A DNA stretch of 64,000 nucleotides from Nothopassalora personata. Lineage: Eukaryota; Ascomycota; Dothideomycetes; Mycosphaerellales; Mycosphaerellaceae. The stretch is taken from NCBI GenBank assembly GCA_033816765.1, contig CM066295.1, positions 930,001 to 994,000 on the forward strand. The letters run 5' to 3'. Numbering within the stretch: position 1 is the stretch's first letter; every line of letters begins with the position of its first letter. A program made the position numbers and the translations under genes. The notes below the pieces were generated by a model. That model saw only the letters and a list, made by a program, of their open reading frames with translations, was not told where the DNA came from and made no database searches. Positions 1 through 10,360 of this stretch are shown in pieces.

Positions 1-264
1 GAGTGCTGTGAGTGCGAAGGCGAAGAGCCTGTATGGTGTGTCGAGATCTGCCAGGCGGAGCTGGTTCTCGAAGTCGGGATACGGCGAGCTAATAAGGTGT
101 GTTGCATCGAGATTGATAGGTGATGCTGCGTCGAGGTTGCTGGTGTCTGTGGTGATATATTCCAGGGCCGGTTCAGTGGTGGCGCTGGCGTCGATGCTCG
201 CTATCGCACAGTGGTCTTTGCCAACGGGGATGTTGGGAGGTAGCTGTGTCGCTACTGCAGCCAT
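1..264 (-). CDS. Partial conserved fungal protein (5' end only, runs off left edge)
   Basis: An open frame on the minus strand starts at ATG 264-262 (MAAVATQLPPNIPVGKDH) and stays open for 88 codons to the window edge, so the rest lies to the left. The last 30 residues look like a conserved core (YPDFENQLRLADLDTP, then LFAFALTAL). This pattern reminds me of the small conserved fungal UPF0643-type proteins, but I recognise it only weakly and assign no function. The first 60 residues are Ala/Thr/Asp-rich and look unstructured. The sense of the frame is supported by coding-like composition and by the lack of any competing open frame of similar quality. Confidence 0.6.
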   Translation of the reverse strand, partial: MAAVATQLPPNIPVGKDHCAIASIDASATTEPALEYITTDTSNLDAASPINLDATHLISSPYPDFENQLRLADLDTPYRLFAFALTAL

Positions 265-1124
265 CTTGGATTCGGCCGACTCACTGAGGATCTGAATTCT
301 TTGTTGGTCAGGGTTTCGACTGGTGGGATGTTTCGCTACCGCAAGGTGTGGCGATACGAAGGTCGAGGTAGTTCCATTGTCGTTTTTGTGTGATGCAGGC
401 CGAATCTGAATGGTTACTAAGAATATCGGTGTGTTGTGATCCGAACGCGATTGCTCGTGCTTGACTGTTTGGCCTCATTCGCAAGAGGTGAAGTTGATTG
501 CGCCATTTCCGTGCGACGTCCCGAAATTTGACGTGCTCACACCAGCCGGTCAGGGTTGGCAAGAGCCATGAAGAGAAAGTGCATTACAGCAGTATTGCTG
601 CGCAGGAATGCTGGACGCGACTCGGATGGGATGGGTGGGCGACGAGCCGGTGGTGTCGTTCGTCGGGGAAAGGTCGTTCTACCACACCACTCGAAGCCAA
701 TTCACCGCTCGTGCGCCAGAAATGCTACGTTATGCTGATGAGATGGCGGCGTCAACAGACCGACAGGCTAGAATGGAGACCACCTTGTGGTTGTTGATGG
801 GCATGCAGGTGCCGATGCGGGATCCCCATGGGGTGCATGTCTGCCAGCCGGGGTTGGGAATGGTCAGCAGCACAAAGGCATTGTGTGGTCGACACGGGTC
901 ATCGCTTTGTCATGGCTCTGAAGCATGACTATGTCGACGACAGCCAAGTCTTATTAGACATTGGTCACTGATCTGGAAGCAGTCTGCGGTCAATGTCGAG
1001 GTGCTGTTCGTTCTGGAATCCAGTGCCAAGTTCTGAGTGGATTGCTTCCTGGCGATGCCATTCGTTGGAGACCAATTTTGGAAGCTTGTCCATGCTTTGC
1101 TGTAGAGCAGGTTCGACGATATGA
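265..1124. other. Gene-free stretch
   Basis: Between the left-edge gene (which reads leftwards) and the 3' end of POP5. Short open frames occur on both strands, none with a recognisable domain or codon pattern. It holds the promoter of the left-edge gene and the POP5 3' UTR. I see nothing else. Confidence 0.5.
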
Positions 1125-1718
1125 TCACTCTTCGTCCTCGTCCATATCGTCCGGCCCATCGACATCAACAATACCACCCGCAAAGCCCAAAGCATCATCT
1201 TCATCCTCCCCTCCCACCACACCAGAGCGCCCACCACCATGAGCCATTGAACCACTCATCGTACTCCTCGCCTTCTGCGCCCTGACAATCAAAGCCCTGG
1301 CCCTCCTAATCACCTCCTCCTCCGCCTTCTTAATAGTCCCACTCACCCTCACAACCTGCACCACGCAACCCACATCCACCGGCTTCGGCAGCCTCGTGAC
1401 GAAACTCAGCGCCGCCCAGACGATGCGATAATGCGCTCTCGCTACACGCACGATAGCCGTCGAAGTAGCTGAACTGACATATTTGACTTGGAGACTTCCA
1501 GCTATGATGCCAGCGCCGTAGTCGCCGAAGAGATCTGCCACCCCGTCGCGGATCATACGTCCGAGGAGTTTGGCGTCCAGGCGGTCTGAGCTGGGCGCGC
1601 GGAATTGGACTGTGTAGGGGATGTCTTGATTTTGTGTGGCGGGAGTGGCGGGTTTGGTGTTGTCTTGGGTTGGGTAGAGGATGTTGAGAAGGAGGTAGCG
1701 GTGTTTGATGCGGACCAT
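1125..1718 (-). CDS. pop5: RNase P/MRP protein subunit Pop5
   Basis: A single-exon frame of 197 residues starts MVRIKHRYLLLNILYP, the characteristic N-terminus of Pop5/Rpp14-family proteins. The family core follows: an IPYTVQF-type strand, then LLGRMIRDGVADLFGDYGAG and a segment (about residues 80-125) with IVRVARAHYRIVWAAL. Pop5 is a protein subunit of nuclear RNase P and RNase MRP, which mature tRNA 5' ends and cut pre-rRNA. The C-terminus is acidic (DEDDALGF ... DDMDEDEE), as in many fungal members. Length fits the family (about 150-200 residues). The gene is divergent from ESF1 across 242 bp. Family recognition is by reading; no search was run. Confidence 0.93.
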   Translation of the reverse strand: MVRIKHRYLLLNILYPTQDNTKPATPATQNQDIPYTVQFRAPSSDRLDAKLLGRMIRDGVADLFGDYGAGIIAGSLQVKYVSSATSTAIVRVARAHYRIVWAALSFVTRLPKPVDVGCVVQVVRVSGTIKKAEEEVIRRARALIVRAQKARSTMSGSMAHGGGRSGVVGGEDEDDALGFAGGIVDVDGPDDMDEDEE

Positions 1719-1960
1719 TCTAGAAGTTTGCTGTTGCTGCTGCTGCTTTTACAGAGCGCCGATGAGGATGTATTTGGATCATACAATAAGTGTCCTCGTC
1801 AAGGTTTTCATGACGATGGTAGAAGTGATCTCGCGGGACGCCACCAAATATTGATGACAGCCCACTAAGCTTTGAAGATCCATGTTATCGATAGCGAAAA
1901 GTTCGACCTTGGATTCTCACATGATGATTGTGTTGGATCGCATTGTGCTATATAGGCAAC
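1719..1960. promoter_or_regulatory. Shared divergent promoter region POP5 / ESF1
   Basis: 242 bp between two start codons facing away from each other. Both genes act in rRNA/tRNA processing, so co-regulation is plausible. A (CTG)n-like run lies near 1734-1750. No specific factor site is claimed. Confidence 0.5.
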
Positions 1961-4066
1961 ATGTCTGACAGTCGCTTCAGTGCGCTCTCCTCAGATCCCC
2001 GTTACCGTCTGCCCAGCCGCAAAGAAGCGCGCACAGCAGTTGATCCTCGGTTCAAGACTCTCTTCACCGACAAGGAATTCAGCAAAAAGGCCAAGGTCGA
2101 TCGCTATGGGCGCAAGATCAAGCCAGAGACGGGCAAGAAAGACCTGGAGAGGCTGTACCGGCTGGACAAGGAGGAGAAGCCCAAGTCAATACTCAAGAAG
2201 ACGAAAGCCGAACGAGAAATAGTGGGCAGCTCTGACGAGAGTGAGGAAGACGAAGATGACGGGAGTGGGCAGGAGGAATCGCTGAAAGAACGCGATCCTG
2301 CCCGTGATGGCTTCTCCGAGTCCGAAAGCTCGGAAGCAGAGACATCGGACGAGGAAGATGAGGAAGACGAGGAGGTGGAATTGGCAGAGGCGACAGCAGG
2401 ACAAGAGCAGACGGAGGACATCCCTATGGGCGATGTGTCGCGGAGGATTGCCTGCGTGAATCTGGACTGGGACAACATACGCGCTGCGGATCTGATGGCT
2501 GTAGCGCAGAGCTTCGCGCCGGCGGGTGGGAGAGTGCGAGGCGTCACGATATATCCCAGCGAGTTTGGCCGGGAGCGGTTGGAGCGTGAGGAGATTGAGG
2601 GACCACCGCGAGAGATCTTTGCGAGCTCGTCGTCGAAGAAGCAGAAGCAAGTCGAGGAGGACGAGGACGAGAGCTCAGACGATGATGAGAAGATCAAAGA
2701 GAAGCTGCTTCAACAACAAGCCAGCGAGGGCGAGGAATTCGATACTGCGAAGCTGAGACGGTATCAGCTGGAGCGACTGCGGTACTACTATGCCGTGATC
2801 GAGTGCGACGGACATGGAACTGCCAAGACCATCTACGATGCAATGGACGGCAGAGAGTATCTATCAACATCGAACTTCTTCGACCTGAGGTTCGTTCCGG
2901 ACGATACATCGTTTGAAGACGACAAGCCGCACGATGTGTGCGACGAGATTCCGCGGGGATACAAGCCAAATGACTTTCGCACTGAGGCTCTAACACATTC
3001 CAAAGTGCGCCTGACCTGGGACGATGACGATGCGACGAGGAAGGAAGTTCAGAAACGAGCTTTCTCGCGCGCAGAGATGGACGAGAATGACTTACAAGCA
3101 TATATTGGTTCAGATGATAGCGAGGCAGACTCGACAACATCGCGAAAATCATCAGCCGAGGACAAGCGAGCCAAGAAGAAGGAAGCGCAACGTGCGAAGA
3201 TGCGTGAAGCTCTTGGTCTCCCAGCTGAAGGTGCTTCATCATCGAAGAACGCCAAAGATGAGCCAATGGGAGATATGCAGATTACCTTTACTTCAGGTCT
3301 TTCAGGAAGTGGCAAGGAAGGCAAAGGTGTATTTGAGAACGAACCACAGGACGAGGAGTCAACACGTGATCGATACATTCGCAAGGAGAAAGAGCGCAAG
3401 CAGAAGCGAAAGGATCGCATGAAGGCTGGGCGCAATGGTGCTGATGCTGAGGTGGACGAGGTTAAGGGAACCGAAGCTCAGGCAGGCGCCGATAGTGGAG
3501 ACGACGATCCGTTCAACGACCCCTTCTTCAACGACCCAGAAGTTGCAAAGAAGCAGGAGAAGGAAGCCAAGAAAGCCGCCCGCCAAGCCAAGCTCGACGC
3601 GAAAGCAGCGACAGACGCCGAAGCCGAAGCGCGCCGTGGCGAACTCGAGCTTCTCATGGCCGAGGAAGACGCAGACGTCCGACACTTTGACATGCGGGAA
3701 ATCGAGAAGGCACAGAAGGAAGCCAAGCGGGCCAAGCGCAACAAGAAAAAGGCTAAGAAGGAGGTCGAGAAGGTGCAGGACGACTTCAAGATCGAGACGG
3801 AAGATCCCCGTTTCAGCAAGCTGTTTGACAGCCATGAGTATGCCATTGATCCGACGAATCCGAGGTTCAAGCAGACGGAGGGTATGAAGACTTTGCTTGA
3901 AGAGGGGAGGAAGAAGAGGAAGGTGGCGGATGATGATGGGGATGAGGCACAGGTGTCGAAGAAGGGTAAGAAGGCGAAGTCGGGTGGGGATGTTGCGGCT
4001 GGTGGGGAGGATGTCAAGGGACTTGTCGCGAGATTGAAGAACAAAAGCAAGAGTAAGGCAACTTAG
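1961..4066 (+). CDS. esf1: Pre-rRNA processing protein Esf1
   Basis: Intronless, 701 residues. The start is at 1961 (MSDSRFSALSSDPRYRLPS); an in-frame ATG at 1928 lies upstream but gives a tail unlike the family. Esf1 is a nucleolar U3-associated protein needed for 18S rRNA production. Features in order: DPRFKTLF near residue 28; long acidic Ser/Glu tracts (about 85-150); the ESF1 core NLDWDNIRAADLMAVAQSF (about 166-185); a second conserved block with LERLRYYYAVIECD (about 270-285) and the RLTWDDDD motif (about 350); Lys/Glu-rich charged helices; and the C-terminal NUC153 motif DPRFSKLFDSHEYAIDPTNP (about 614-635), with RFKQT just after it. The tail is basic. It is divergent from POP5. Confidence 0.95.
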   Translation: MSDSRFSALSSDPRYRLPSRKEARTAVDPRFKTLFTDKEFSKKAKVDRYGRKIKPETGKKDLERLYRLDKEEKPKSILKKTKAEREIVGSSDESEEDEDDGSGQEESLKERDPARDGFSESESSEAETSDEEDEEDEEVELAEATAGQEQTEDIPMGDVSRRIACVNLDWDNIRAADLMAVAQSFAPAGGRVRGVTIYPSEFGRERLEREEIEGPPREIFASSSSKKQKQVEEDEDESSDDDEKIKEKLLQQQASEGEEFDTAKLRRYQLERLRYYYAVIECDGHGTAKTIYDAMDGREYLSTSNFFDLRFVPDDTSFEDDKPHDVCDEIPRGYKPNDFRTEALTHSKVRLTWDDDDATRKEVQKRAFSRAEMDENDLQAYIGSDDSEADSTTSRKSSAEDKRAKKKEAQRAKMREALGLPAEGASSSKNAKDEPMGDMQITFTSGLSGSGKEGKGVFENEPQDEESTRDRYIRKEKERKQKRKDRMKAGRNGADAEVDEVKGTEAQAGADSGDDDPFNDPFFNDPEVAKKQEKEAKKAARQAKLDAKAATDAEAEARRGELELLMAEEDADVRHFDMREIEKAQKEAKRAKRNKKKAKKEVEKVQDDFKIETEDPRFSKLFDSHEYAIDPTNPRFKQTEGMKTLLEEGRKKRKVADDDGDEAQVSKKGKKAKSGGDVAAGGEDVKGLVARLKNKSKSKAT

Positions 4067-4166
4067 TGGAGCCATAACGGTAAATCAGGCCGAATCGCAG
4101 CCCATACTTTCGAAGTTACCTACATTGTCTCGAACAATTCCAGAGTTTTGAGGCAAGTTCCCAACA

Positions 4167-5157
4167 ATGATGCTCCGGAGGAGCAAACACGACAGACCAT
4201 ATGAACTGCAGACGTCTGCATATCAGAGCTCACCTTCTCAATTCCACGATTGCCAACAAGCTGCTACCAACAATAGACAGTCGTATCCTGCAAAGCTGCC
4301 TGCAAAGCTCCAAGCGACTCCTCACGGGGCCAGTCTTCACCATCAACGACGATCTCCTCGCGCGTTGCATGCGCTCCTTCAACCACTTTTTCAACGTACA
4401 TATTCTCCCGGTATCATGTCGTGCATACGAACGTCTCAAGCATCTCATCTATTCCTGAACGAGGCATAGATATCTTGATGAGGTCGCAGAGCGAATCGGA
4501 GACGACGTTGGACAATTCCAGAAGCCTTTTCTGCCGCCGCCTGATAACATGACCGGCAGCGGGATCGACCCGTCACCAGGAAACTCTTTCTCGAGAGGTT
4601 CTACGATGCCCGCGAGTCGAATTTTGTCGTTCCGTATCTTGGTGGGAAGTGTGTGCAGTTCTGTGTGCGCTGGTTGAGTATGCTGGATCAAAAAAGTCCG
4701 ATCCCGCATGAGGACATGCAATGTATTATTGCGCCGCCTAGGGTTGCTACTGCATGCGCTGAAAGCAAAGATGGTGCGCGTGGCAAGTTCCGTCAGGTGG
4801 AAATTGAGCATGGAATGCTATTTGGTTCGGAGTCTGAGGTATGAGAGCTGCTCCAAATCTGGACGGACGAGTCACAGACGCGCCAACAGATTCCACGGAT
4901 CTTGTCGATAATCAGACCTTCATCACTCCCTCGACTACGGCAAGTTTCGCCCATCCGATCAGTGTCAACCGCAATACCGCATCAACCAGTCTACCAGTGC
5001 GGCGGCGTCGTCTGGCCGAGTGACGGAACATGGAAACTGCCAAGATACAGGTCAGGTGGTCGGGGCGAAGGAAAGCATTATGACTGACTACGAAGATTTT
5101 GAGATCGATAACGCTCAAAAGATCAGCAAGGACGAAGCTGAAGAGATGAGTGGATAG
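4167..5157 (+). pseudogene. Decayed copy 1 of an unknown paralogous gene pair
   Basis: No single open frame spans this region, but short stretches match the copy at 5641-6537. The frame reading FVVPYLGGKCVQFCVRW (about 4621-4675), continuing to ESKDGARGKFRQVEIEHGML (near 4820), parallels FVVPYLEGK and FREVRMEHAMRFG in copy 2. Both end in an acidic tail: here the frame from 5080 reads MTDYEDFEIDNAQKIS and stops at 5155. A GT at 4839 and an AG near 4917 could bound an intron at the same place as in copy 2. The family is unknown to me. Frame breaks make a functional product unlikely, though unrecognised introns could explain some of them. Confidence 0.4.
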
Positions 5158-5640
5158 TCCTGAGGTGGAGATGATTGAAAGAGACGAACGCCATGTCTAT
5201 GAGCAAGGGTAAGATTAGGACAATTCTGGAGGTTAACCGGGCGGTTCTTAGCTGCTGCAGGCTGGCCGAGGGACTTTGAATGGGAAGTATCTGGCAAGGC
5301 TGTGGAAGTGCTGCCTCGTCTCACACTCACTGTCGTGCCAGTCAAAGACAGCGCCATGACTGCCAGTGAGCAACCATTGTCATCCATTCTCTTTTTGGAC
5401 GCTTCCATGCTCGTAGTCCTCGAATTTTCATAAAGCCAGACATTGCTATCATTCACTGAGCTTGCGACAGTTCACTCATTGTTCCACTACCCTCAAGCTC
5501 GCTGCCCTGCATCGGACCCCCGCGAACAGCACTCCTCACTTGAGGAAGACAAACGCACAATGTGAGACTTACATAAAGCACTGTCCAACGCACCCAGTCG
5601 TACTACACTGTCTCATCAACCACCACAATTTTGATCATAC

Positions 5641-6537
5641 ATGAGCAGCCGTGACCACCACCACTCACAACGCTGCTACAGCTACAGATTTCCCGGACGT
5701 ATCGACATGGCCACTCATCTTTCAAGCCACCACCCCTCCGCTACATGCATCTACCTCCGCGATTACATCTCCGCCCTCCCCCCAGAACTTCAAGACATGA
5801 TTGCGGATAGGGTCGTCATACCACCACCAGCTATCCGCTATCTCGACGTAGTGGCACAACGACTAGGCTACCAAATCGGACCCATCAAAACGGCCCTCCA
5901 ACTACTACCCGGAAGACTGAACGGCCGCGAGATAAAACAACGGCACCCGAAAAGTCTTCCTCAACGCCTTCTTCGACGACGCAGTATTTGTCGTCCCATA
6001 CCTCGAAGGGAAAGTCTGTGGATGCAATGGTTGGAGATGCTTGGAAGGAGTACCGCCACTGCGTGGAAGATGTTCGCTGTGGTATTGTGCGGGAAGCTGG
6101 CGCGACTTGGAGGGATGCGAGCGATGCTGAGGCGCGGGGGAGGTTTCGGGAGGTAAGGATGGAGCATGCGATGAGGTTTGGGGTTGAGGATGAGGTATGT
6201 ATTTTGGAACGACAAGTGTAAGATGAGTAAGGATCGAGGCATTGAAATGGTCACAGATCACCGCCGACCTGGGCGACTACCAGAGCCAAGCACCTTACAA
6301 AGTTACAAGCCGCGAGCCATCATCCAGTCGAGCTAAATCATCAACGCCGCGCCGTTCAACCCGACGATTCAAAGTGCTTCGCCTCCTGCTGATTCGCAGG
6401 GGCAGAGAACCTTCTGCGAAGAGGGACGCACTCTTGGCAAAAGTCCGAAGGTAGATGCGCGTGATTTCGAGGACCTCAGTGAGGACGAAGAAGAAGAGGG
6501 TGCTTGGGACGGGATTGAAGATGAAGCCGAGGGTTGA
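5641..6537 (+). pseudogene. Decayed copy 2 of an unknown paralogous gene pair (F-box-like start)
   Basis: The best start is near 5641. The N-terminal part contains YISALPPELQDMIADRV, which resembles the opening of an F-box (LPxELxDxI), and stays open for about 95 residues. The frame then shifts: VFLNAFFDDAVFVVPYLEGK is in one frame and FREVRMEHAMRFGVEDE (near 6170) in another. A GTATGT donor follows at 6195, and a later exon reads in a third frame to an acidic tail (DARDFEDLSEDEEEEGAWDG), stopping at 6537. An in-frame TAA near 6330 interrupts that last exon. The homology with the region just upstream indicates a local tandem duplication followed by decay of both copies. Confidence 0.4.
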
Positions 6538-7012
6538 AGCAGATGAGATGTTACGACACGTACAAGAGATTTACAAAATCGATGCCAAGACCGCCCATGA
6601 TCAACCCATCGCACGAAGAATACCGGACGGTAAGTCCAATCGATACCTTGTAATGAGACGATCGCAGTATTCCGGTAGTTTCTGAACAAGCTCACGACCC
6701 CCGCCGTGATTCTGTTCTCGTGGTAATGTTCGTGAAGTCGACGACGGACACTGACGGCGTATCTGAAAGGGTAAAGCGGGAGCGCGTTCCAGGTTGGGAG
6801 AAGCGTCATAGCAGCACAGGCTGGTCTTGTATATGGCCTCACGGTTTTAGCGGGCGTGCCATCCTTCTCCAGCCAGACCTCTGGACTGTTGTCCGGTGCC
6901 TTGTTGCAACCTCGAGCTCAAACGTTGCAAGCAATCAGCCGAAAAGCACAAACCCAGTTGATCTTCAAGGCGATGTCGAGGATGGATGTGCCGCCTGAGA
7001 ATACGGTCAAGA
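6538..7012. other. Gene-free stretch
   Basis: Short overlapping frames on both strands without recognisable domains. It lies between the duplicated relic and the BTB relic. Nothing further seen. Confidence 0.4.
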
Positions 7013-7451
7013 TCAGACGTCTCGCTGTACGCGAGTGCAATTGCTTCTGCGATTTCTTCGTTGTCGGTGACCCAGGCCCGTCCGTATCACTTGCTTCCAC
7101 TGCACTGCAGTAGGCTTGTCATCCACTTCATCGAGGTTGCGGTCGGCGGTGTAGCAATACCGAAGTATCACGCCGACAACCTCCGGATCATCTTCTTCTA
7201 GGTTGGTCGCGCTGGCAGTGATCTTTCGTGTAGCATTTGCGCGCATGCGCGCTCACATGGATCAACCTCACCTTGCAGCGGCCGGAACAGGCTCGTTGAA
7301 ACCACTCGGATTGCTGGCATGGGATCAACTTGTGCCAGAGCCAAGACTTCTCGCCGCACGTGACGGTTAGGTCTGGGATTGCTTGAGAGTTGTTGAAGGC
7401 ACGGAATGAAGTCAAGTATAGGTGCTGATGGGAGCGAGCATCAGTAAACAC
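7013..7451 (-). pseudogene. BTB/POZ-domain protein relic
   Basis: The minus strand from 7451 reads IPDLTVTCGEKSWLWHKLIP, followed by SEWFQRACSGRCK, the first half of a fungal BTB domain. A possible 49-bp intron (GTGAGG...AAAG, about 7233-7281) joins it in frame to ITASATNLEEDDPEVVGVIL and RYCYTADRN, the middle of the domain. After that the helix expected next is missing and the frame shifts. The frame reading VTDNEEIAEAIALAYSETSD resembles the usual end of these proteins. It is related to the BTB gene at 24,035. A broken copy is the best reading; a gene with more unrecognised introns is the alternative. Confidence 0.5.
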
Positions 7452-8141
7452 ACCTCGTCAGTCGCGCGCGTCTCGAATGCAAAGCTCGAACAATCCTCTC
7501 AGTAGTGCACTGGGTCAAGATACACTCGCATCTACGCTCAGTTTATACAAATCCAAATACAACGGGGAATCAAAACGAGTCGCACTCTAGGACGAGGGAA
7601 GTCTGTTTGCGCAGAAGTGGGCTTCGAACGAAGGTGACGGGAAGGATGTACGGCTGTCAGTGGTGAGGCTTCGTCGAGACGGAGCCCAAAATATCATAAT
7701 GGCATCACGGGCGTTATCTGCGAATGGAGGCAGGGGTTTCAAGGCGTTCGAAGAGTGTCGGCGCACGCGTGCGGGCAGCAGGCGGCAGTCCCTGTGTGTA
7801 CGGCATCACAGTGCCTACGAGGTCAGCAACGAAGAACATGCAGGACTCACAAGACAGTTTCAGGAGCCTTTAACAAAGCATGTCTCATTAGCATTCAGCT
7901 CAAAGTGCAGAAGCAAACTGGGTAGACCAACCATTTCATCGCCGAAACTCCCAAAACTCCCGGCTCGCCATAGTTCCATCGTGGTCCACCATTTCTAAAT
8001 TCATCCACCACCCGGCATTATCCCCGAGCCGCATCAGCAGCATCATCTCTCGAGCTGTCGAAGCTGTCACGAGCAGCATTCACACCTCCACAGCACAGCA
8101 CCTCTCACTCCGCTCGTAAACATCTCCAGTCCCACCCTCCC
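7452..8141. other. Gene-free stretch
   Basis: 690 bp holding the 5' side of the BTB relic and the DIB1 3' UTR. A 112-codon open frame at 7660-7998 (+) has no recognisable content. No repeat or RNA gene seen. Confidence 0.4.
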
Positions 8142-8573
8142 CTAATACCGATACCTCGTTGAATAATCCTTCGGACTCACCACAAGTCCACGTCCTTTCT
8201 TCGCCCCCTTATAAATCGTCTCGATAATATCAATCAACTCCTGCTTATCCTCCAGGACCCAATTGAGCTTATTATTGTTTCCCGTGCCAAAATCGCACAT
8301 CATGTGCTTGTTGCGGAAGAAGAACATAAGCGTGACGGTGTCGTAGAGTTCATACATCTGCTTGAAGTCGGGAACCTGGTCGAGGTCGCAGACGTAGATG
8401 ACTGCAAAGTTTTTGACGCGGTCGGCGATCTTGTAGAGGACTTCGTCTTGGCGCATGCAGTCGGGGTCCCAGTCGCGGCCGAAGCGGATGACGACGAGGC
8501 GGTCTTCTTCGGACATGATGGCTTGGTCGACGTGCCAGCCGGTTATGAGGTGGGGGATCACGACGGAGCCCAT
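8142..8573 (-). CDS. dib1: U5 snRNP thioredoxin-like protein Dib1/Dim1
   Basis: 143 residues, exactly the usual length of this very conserved protein, starting MGSVVIPHLITGWHVDQAIM. Family signatures are clear: RLVVIRFGRDWDPDCMRQDE, VKNFAVIYVCDLDQVPDFKQ, LMFFFRNKHMMCDFGTGNNN and the tail KGRGLVVSPKDYSTRYRY. Dib1 (human TXNL4A) is a thioredoxin-fold component of U5 and the U4/U6.U5 tri-snRNP and acts before spliceosome activation. The open frame continues upstream of this ATG, but that extension is unlike any family member and is treated as 5' UTR. No intron. It is head-to-head with LEA1, another spliceosomal gene. Confidence 0.98.
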   Translation of the reverse strand: MGSVVIPHLITGWHVDQAIMSEEDRLVVIRFGRDWDPDCMRQDEVLYKIADRVKNFAVIYVCDLDQVPDFKQMYELYDTVTLMFFFRNKHMMCDFGTGNNNKLNWVLEDKQELIDIIETIYKGAKKGRGLVVSPKDYSTRYRY

Positions 8574-8937
8574 GGTTGTGGTTGGAGGATGGTGGTGGAC
8601 GCGCTTGTTGGGATTAGTGATGCGTTTTGAGGTAGGGAGTTTGAGGGTGTTGGTCGTGGTGAGTGAGAGCTTGTTGGAGGGTTTTCGGTGTCGTTGTTCA
8701 GAAGAGACAGTGCTTGCGGAAAGAAGTAGAAGGTTAGTGAAGGTGAAGTCGGAGCTTGTGACGCAGATTCGCCGGTCAGGCTTCGAAAGTGTCGCCTCGA
8801 TTTCTTGCAGCTCACTTTTGACATTCACGTGCTGTACTCTGTTGCCATATCACCGCCGCATTGAAGATCGCGCAGGTTACGATACAGTCTGATCGCGCTC
8901 CTCACTCTCACGCGACCACATCCCACCAGATCACAAG
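8574..8937. promoter_or_regulatory. Shared divergent promoter region DIB1 / LEA1
   Basis: 364 bp between the start codons of two core spliceosome genes (U5 and U2 snRNP). It includes both 5' UTRs. No defined element is claimed. Confidence 0.5.
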
Positions 8938-9860
8938 ATGAGGCTTACCGCCGAGCTGATCACGGCATCGCTCTCATACAACAACCCATTGAACGAGCGC
9001 GAACTCGACCTACGAGGTATGGACTGCCCAGACGATGCCCTGAGAGGGACAGATACTACACTTTTCAAGAGCTAGTTGATTCATAGTGAACACAAGGACA
9101 CAAAATTCCCGGTATTGAGAACTTGGGTGTCGCAAAAGTGAGTCCAGCAGTGCTCTGGAGACAGCGACCCTATGCTGACAGTGGCATCAGGACCAGGAAT
9201 GCCTCGACTTCACCGATAACAACATCTCGATGCTCGGCAACTTCCCGCTGTCGACGCGACTGCAGACGCTGCTCTGCGCAAAGAACCGCATCTCGACCAT
9301 TTCCGAGAATATGTCCAAAAGCGTGCCCAACCTTCACACACTCGTTCTTAGCGAGAACCACATCAACGAGCTGGCAGATCTGGACCCTTTGCAAGGGTTC
9401 GCGAAGTTGACGTATCTGAGCTTGAAGGAGAACCCCGTGGCAGAGAAAGAGGTGAGGATAGTGGGAACATAGACGGCAAGGGCAATTGCTGATGATACGG
9501 CAGAACTACCGGTATTGGGTCCTTTGGAGGTGTCCGTCGGTCCGCTTCCTTGACTTCCAGAAGGTCAAGGACGCCGAGCGGAAGCGAGCGACGGAGCTCT
9601 TTGGCACCAAGGATGCGCCCACAGAACTCGCACGGCAAATCAGCGCGACACGATCGAAAGGCGCCAGCTTCGGCGCACCTACCGCGAACGGCGCCAGCAG
9701 CAACAAGAAGATCAAAGTCACAGACGAGGAGAAGAAACGATTCCAGATCCTGGTGCAGAAGGCGAAGACGCTGGCTGAAGTACAGAAGCTGGAAAAGCTT
9801 TTCAACGAAGGACGACTTCCGACCGGAGTCATGGACGGAGAGACCATGGACGAGACCTGA
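8938..9860 (+). CDS. lea1: U2 snRNP A' protein (Lea1)
   Basis: Four exons by splice-site reading: 8938-9016, 9097-9137, 9191-9451, 9504-9860, with introns of 80, 53 and 52 bp that all keep frame. The product has 245 residues. It starts MRLTAELITASLSYNNPLNE, the U2A' N-terminus, then leucine-rich repeats: DFTDNNISMLGNFPL, LQTLLCAKNRISTI, LHTLVLSENHINELADLDPL, LTYLSLKENPVAEKE, and the LRR cap NYRYWVLWRCPSVRFLDFQK. The C-terminal third is a charged helix (VTDEEKKRFQILVQKAKTL). U2A' binds U2B'' and the U2 snRNA stem-loop IV, helping branch-point recognition. Length and repeat number fit the family. Confidence 0.95.
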
Positions 9861-10360
9861 ACGACACCTTCGCTGAGCAGTATCGCCAAGAGCAGCTTGA
9901 TAAGGAGCTAGAGAGCCTTGGACTCTACTTCGACCCCGCATGGATGGTGCCTCTGGCGTCCCAGATGACTTCGCCCCAGCTGACAAGTGGCAGCCACTCT
10001 ATATTGGCGAGGCTTGAGTGGACTGGCATGCTTGTTTCGCATGCTACAGGCACGAATGTACGCGAGACGCTAGTCACTGCCCACCGTCAGACAACGGAAG
10101 ATACGGAAAGCGCAGCCTGCACATCTGAACGGAGATTGCGAAGGTAGAGCACACGCCATAGCACCCACAATGCAAAGACTGATGAGAACAACACAGATCA
10201 CATCACCATCTCAATTATTCCGCGAGCGCAGCTACACGCGCGTCTCACTCTATGTTATGATCGATCTCCGACGCTAAGATGTCAAATGTTCTTACAACCT
10301 TCCCGCGCCTCGTTACCTTACACTCACAACCACAACCACAGTCAGCTCTTCGTCTCCAGA
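9861..10360. other. Gene-free stretch between convergent genes
   Basis: About 500 bp of 3' UTRs of LEA1 (+) and of the gene ending at 10,361 (-). The frames present are short and unrecognisable. Confidence 0.5.

Noticed and set aside
608..928. 106-codon frame with a faint BTB-like start
   Set aside because: The resemblance (VVSFVGERSFYH) is too short and the expected following residues are absent.
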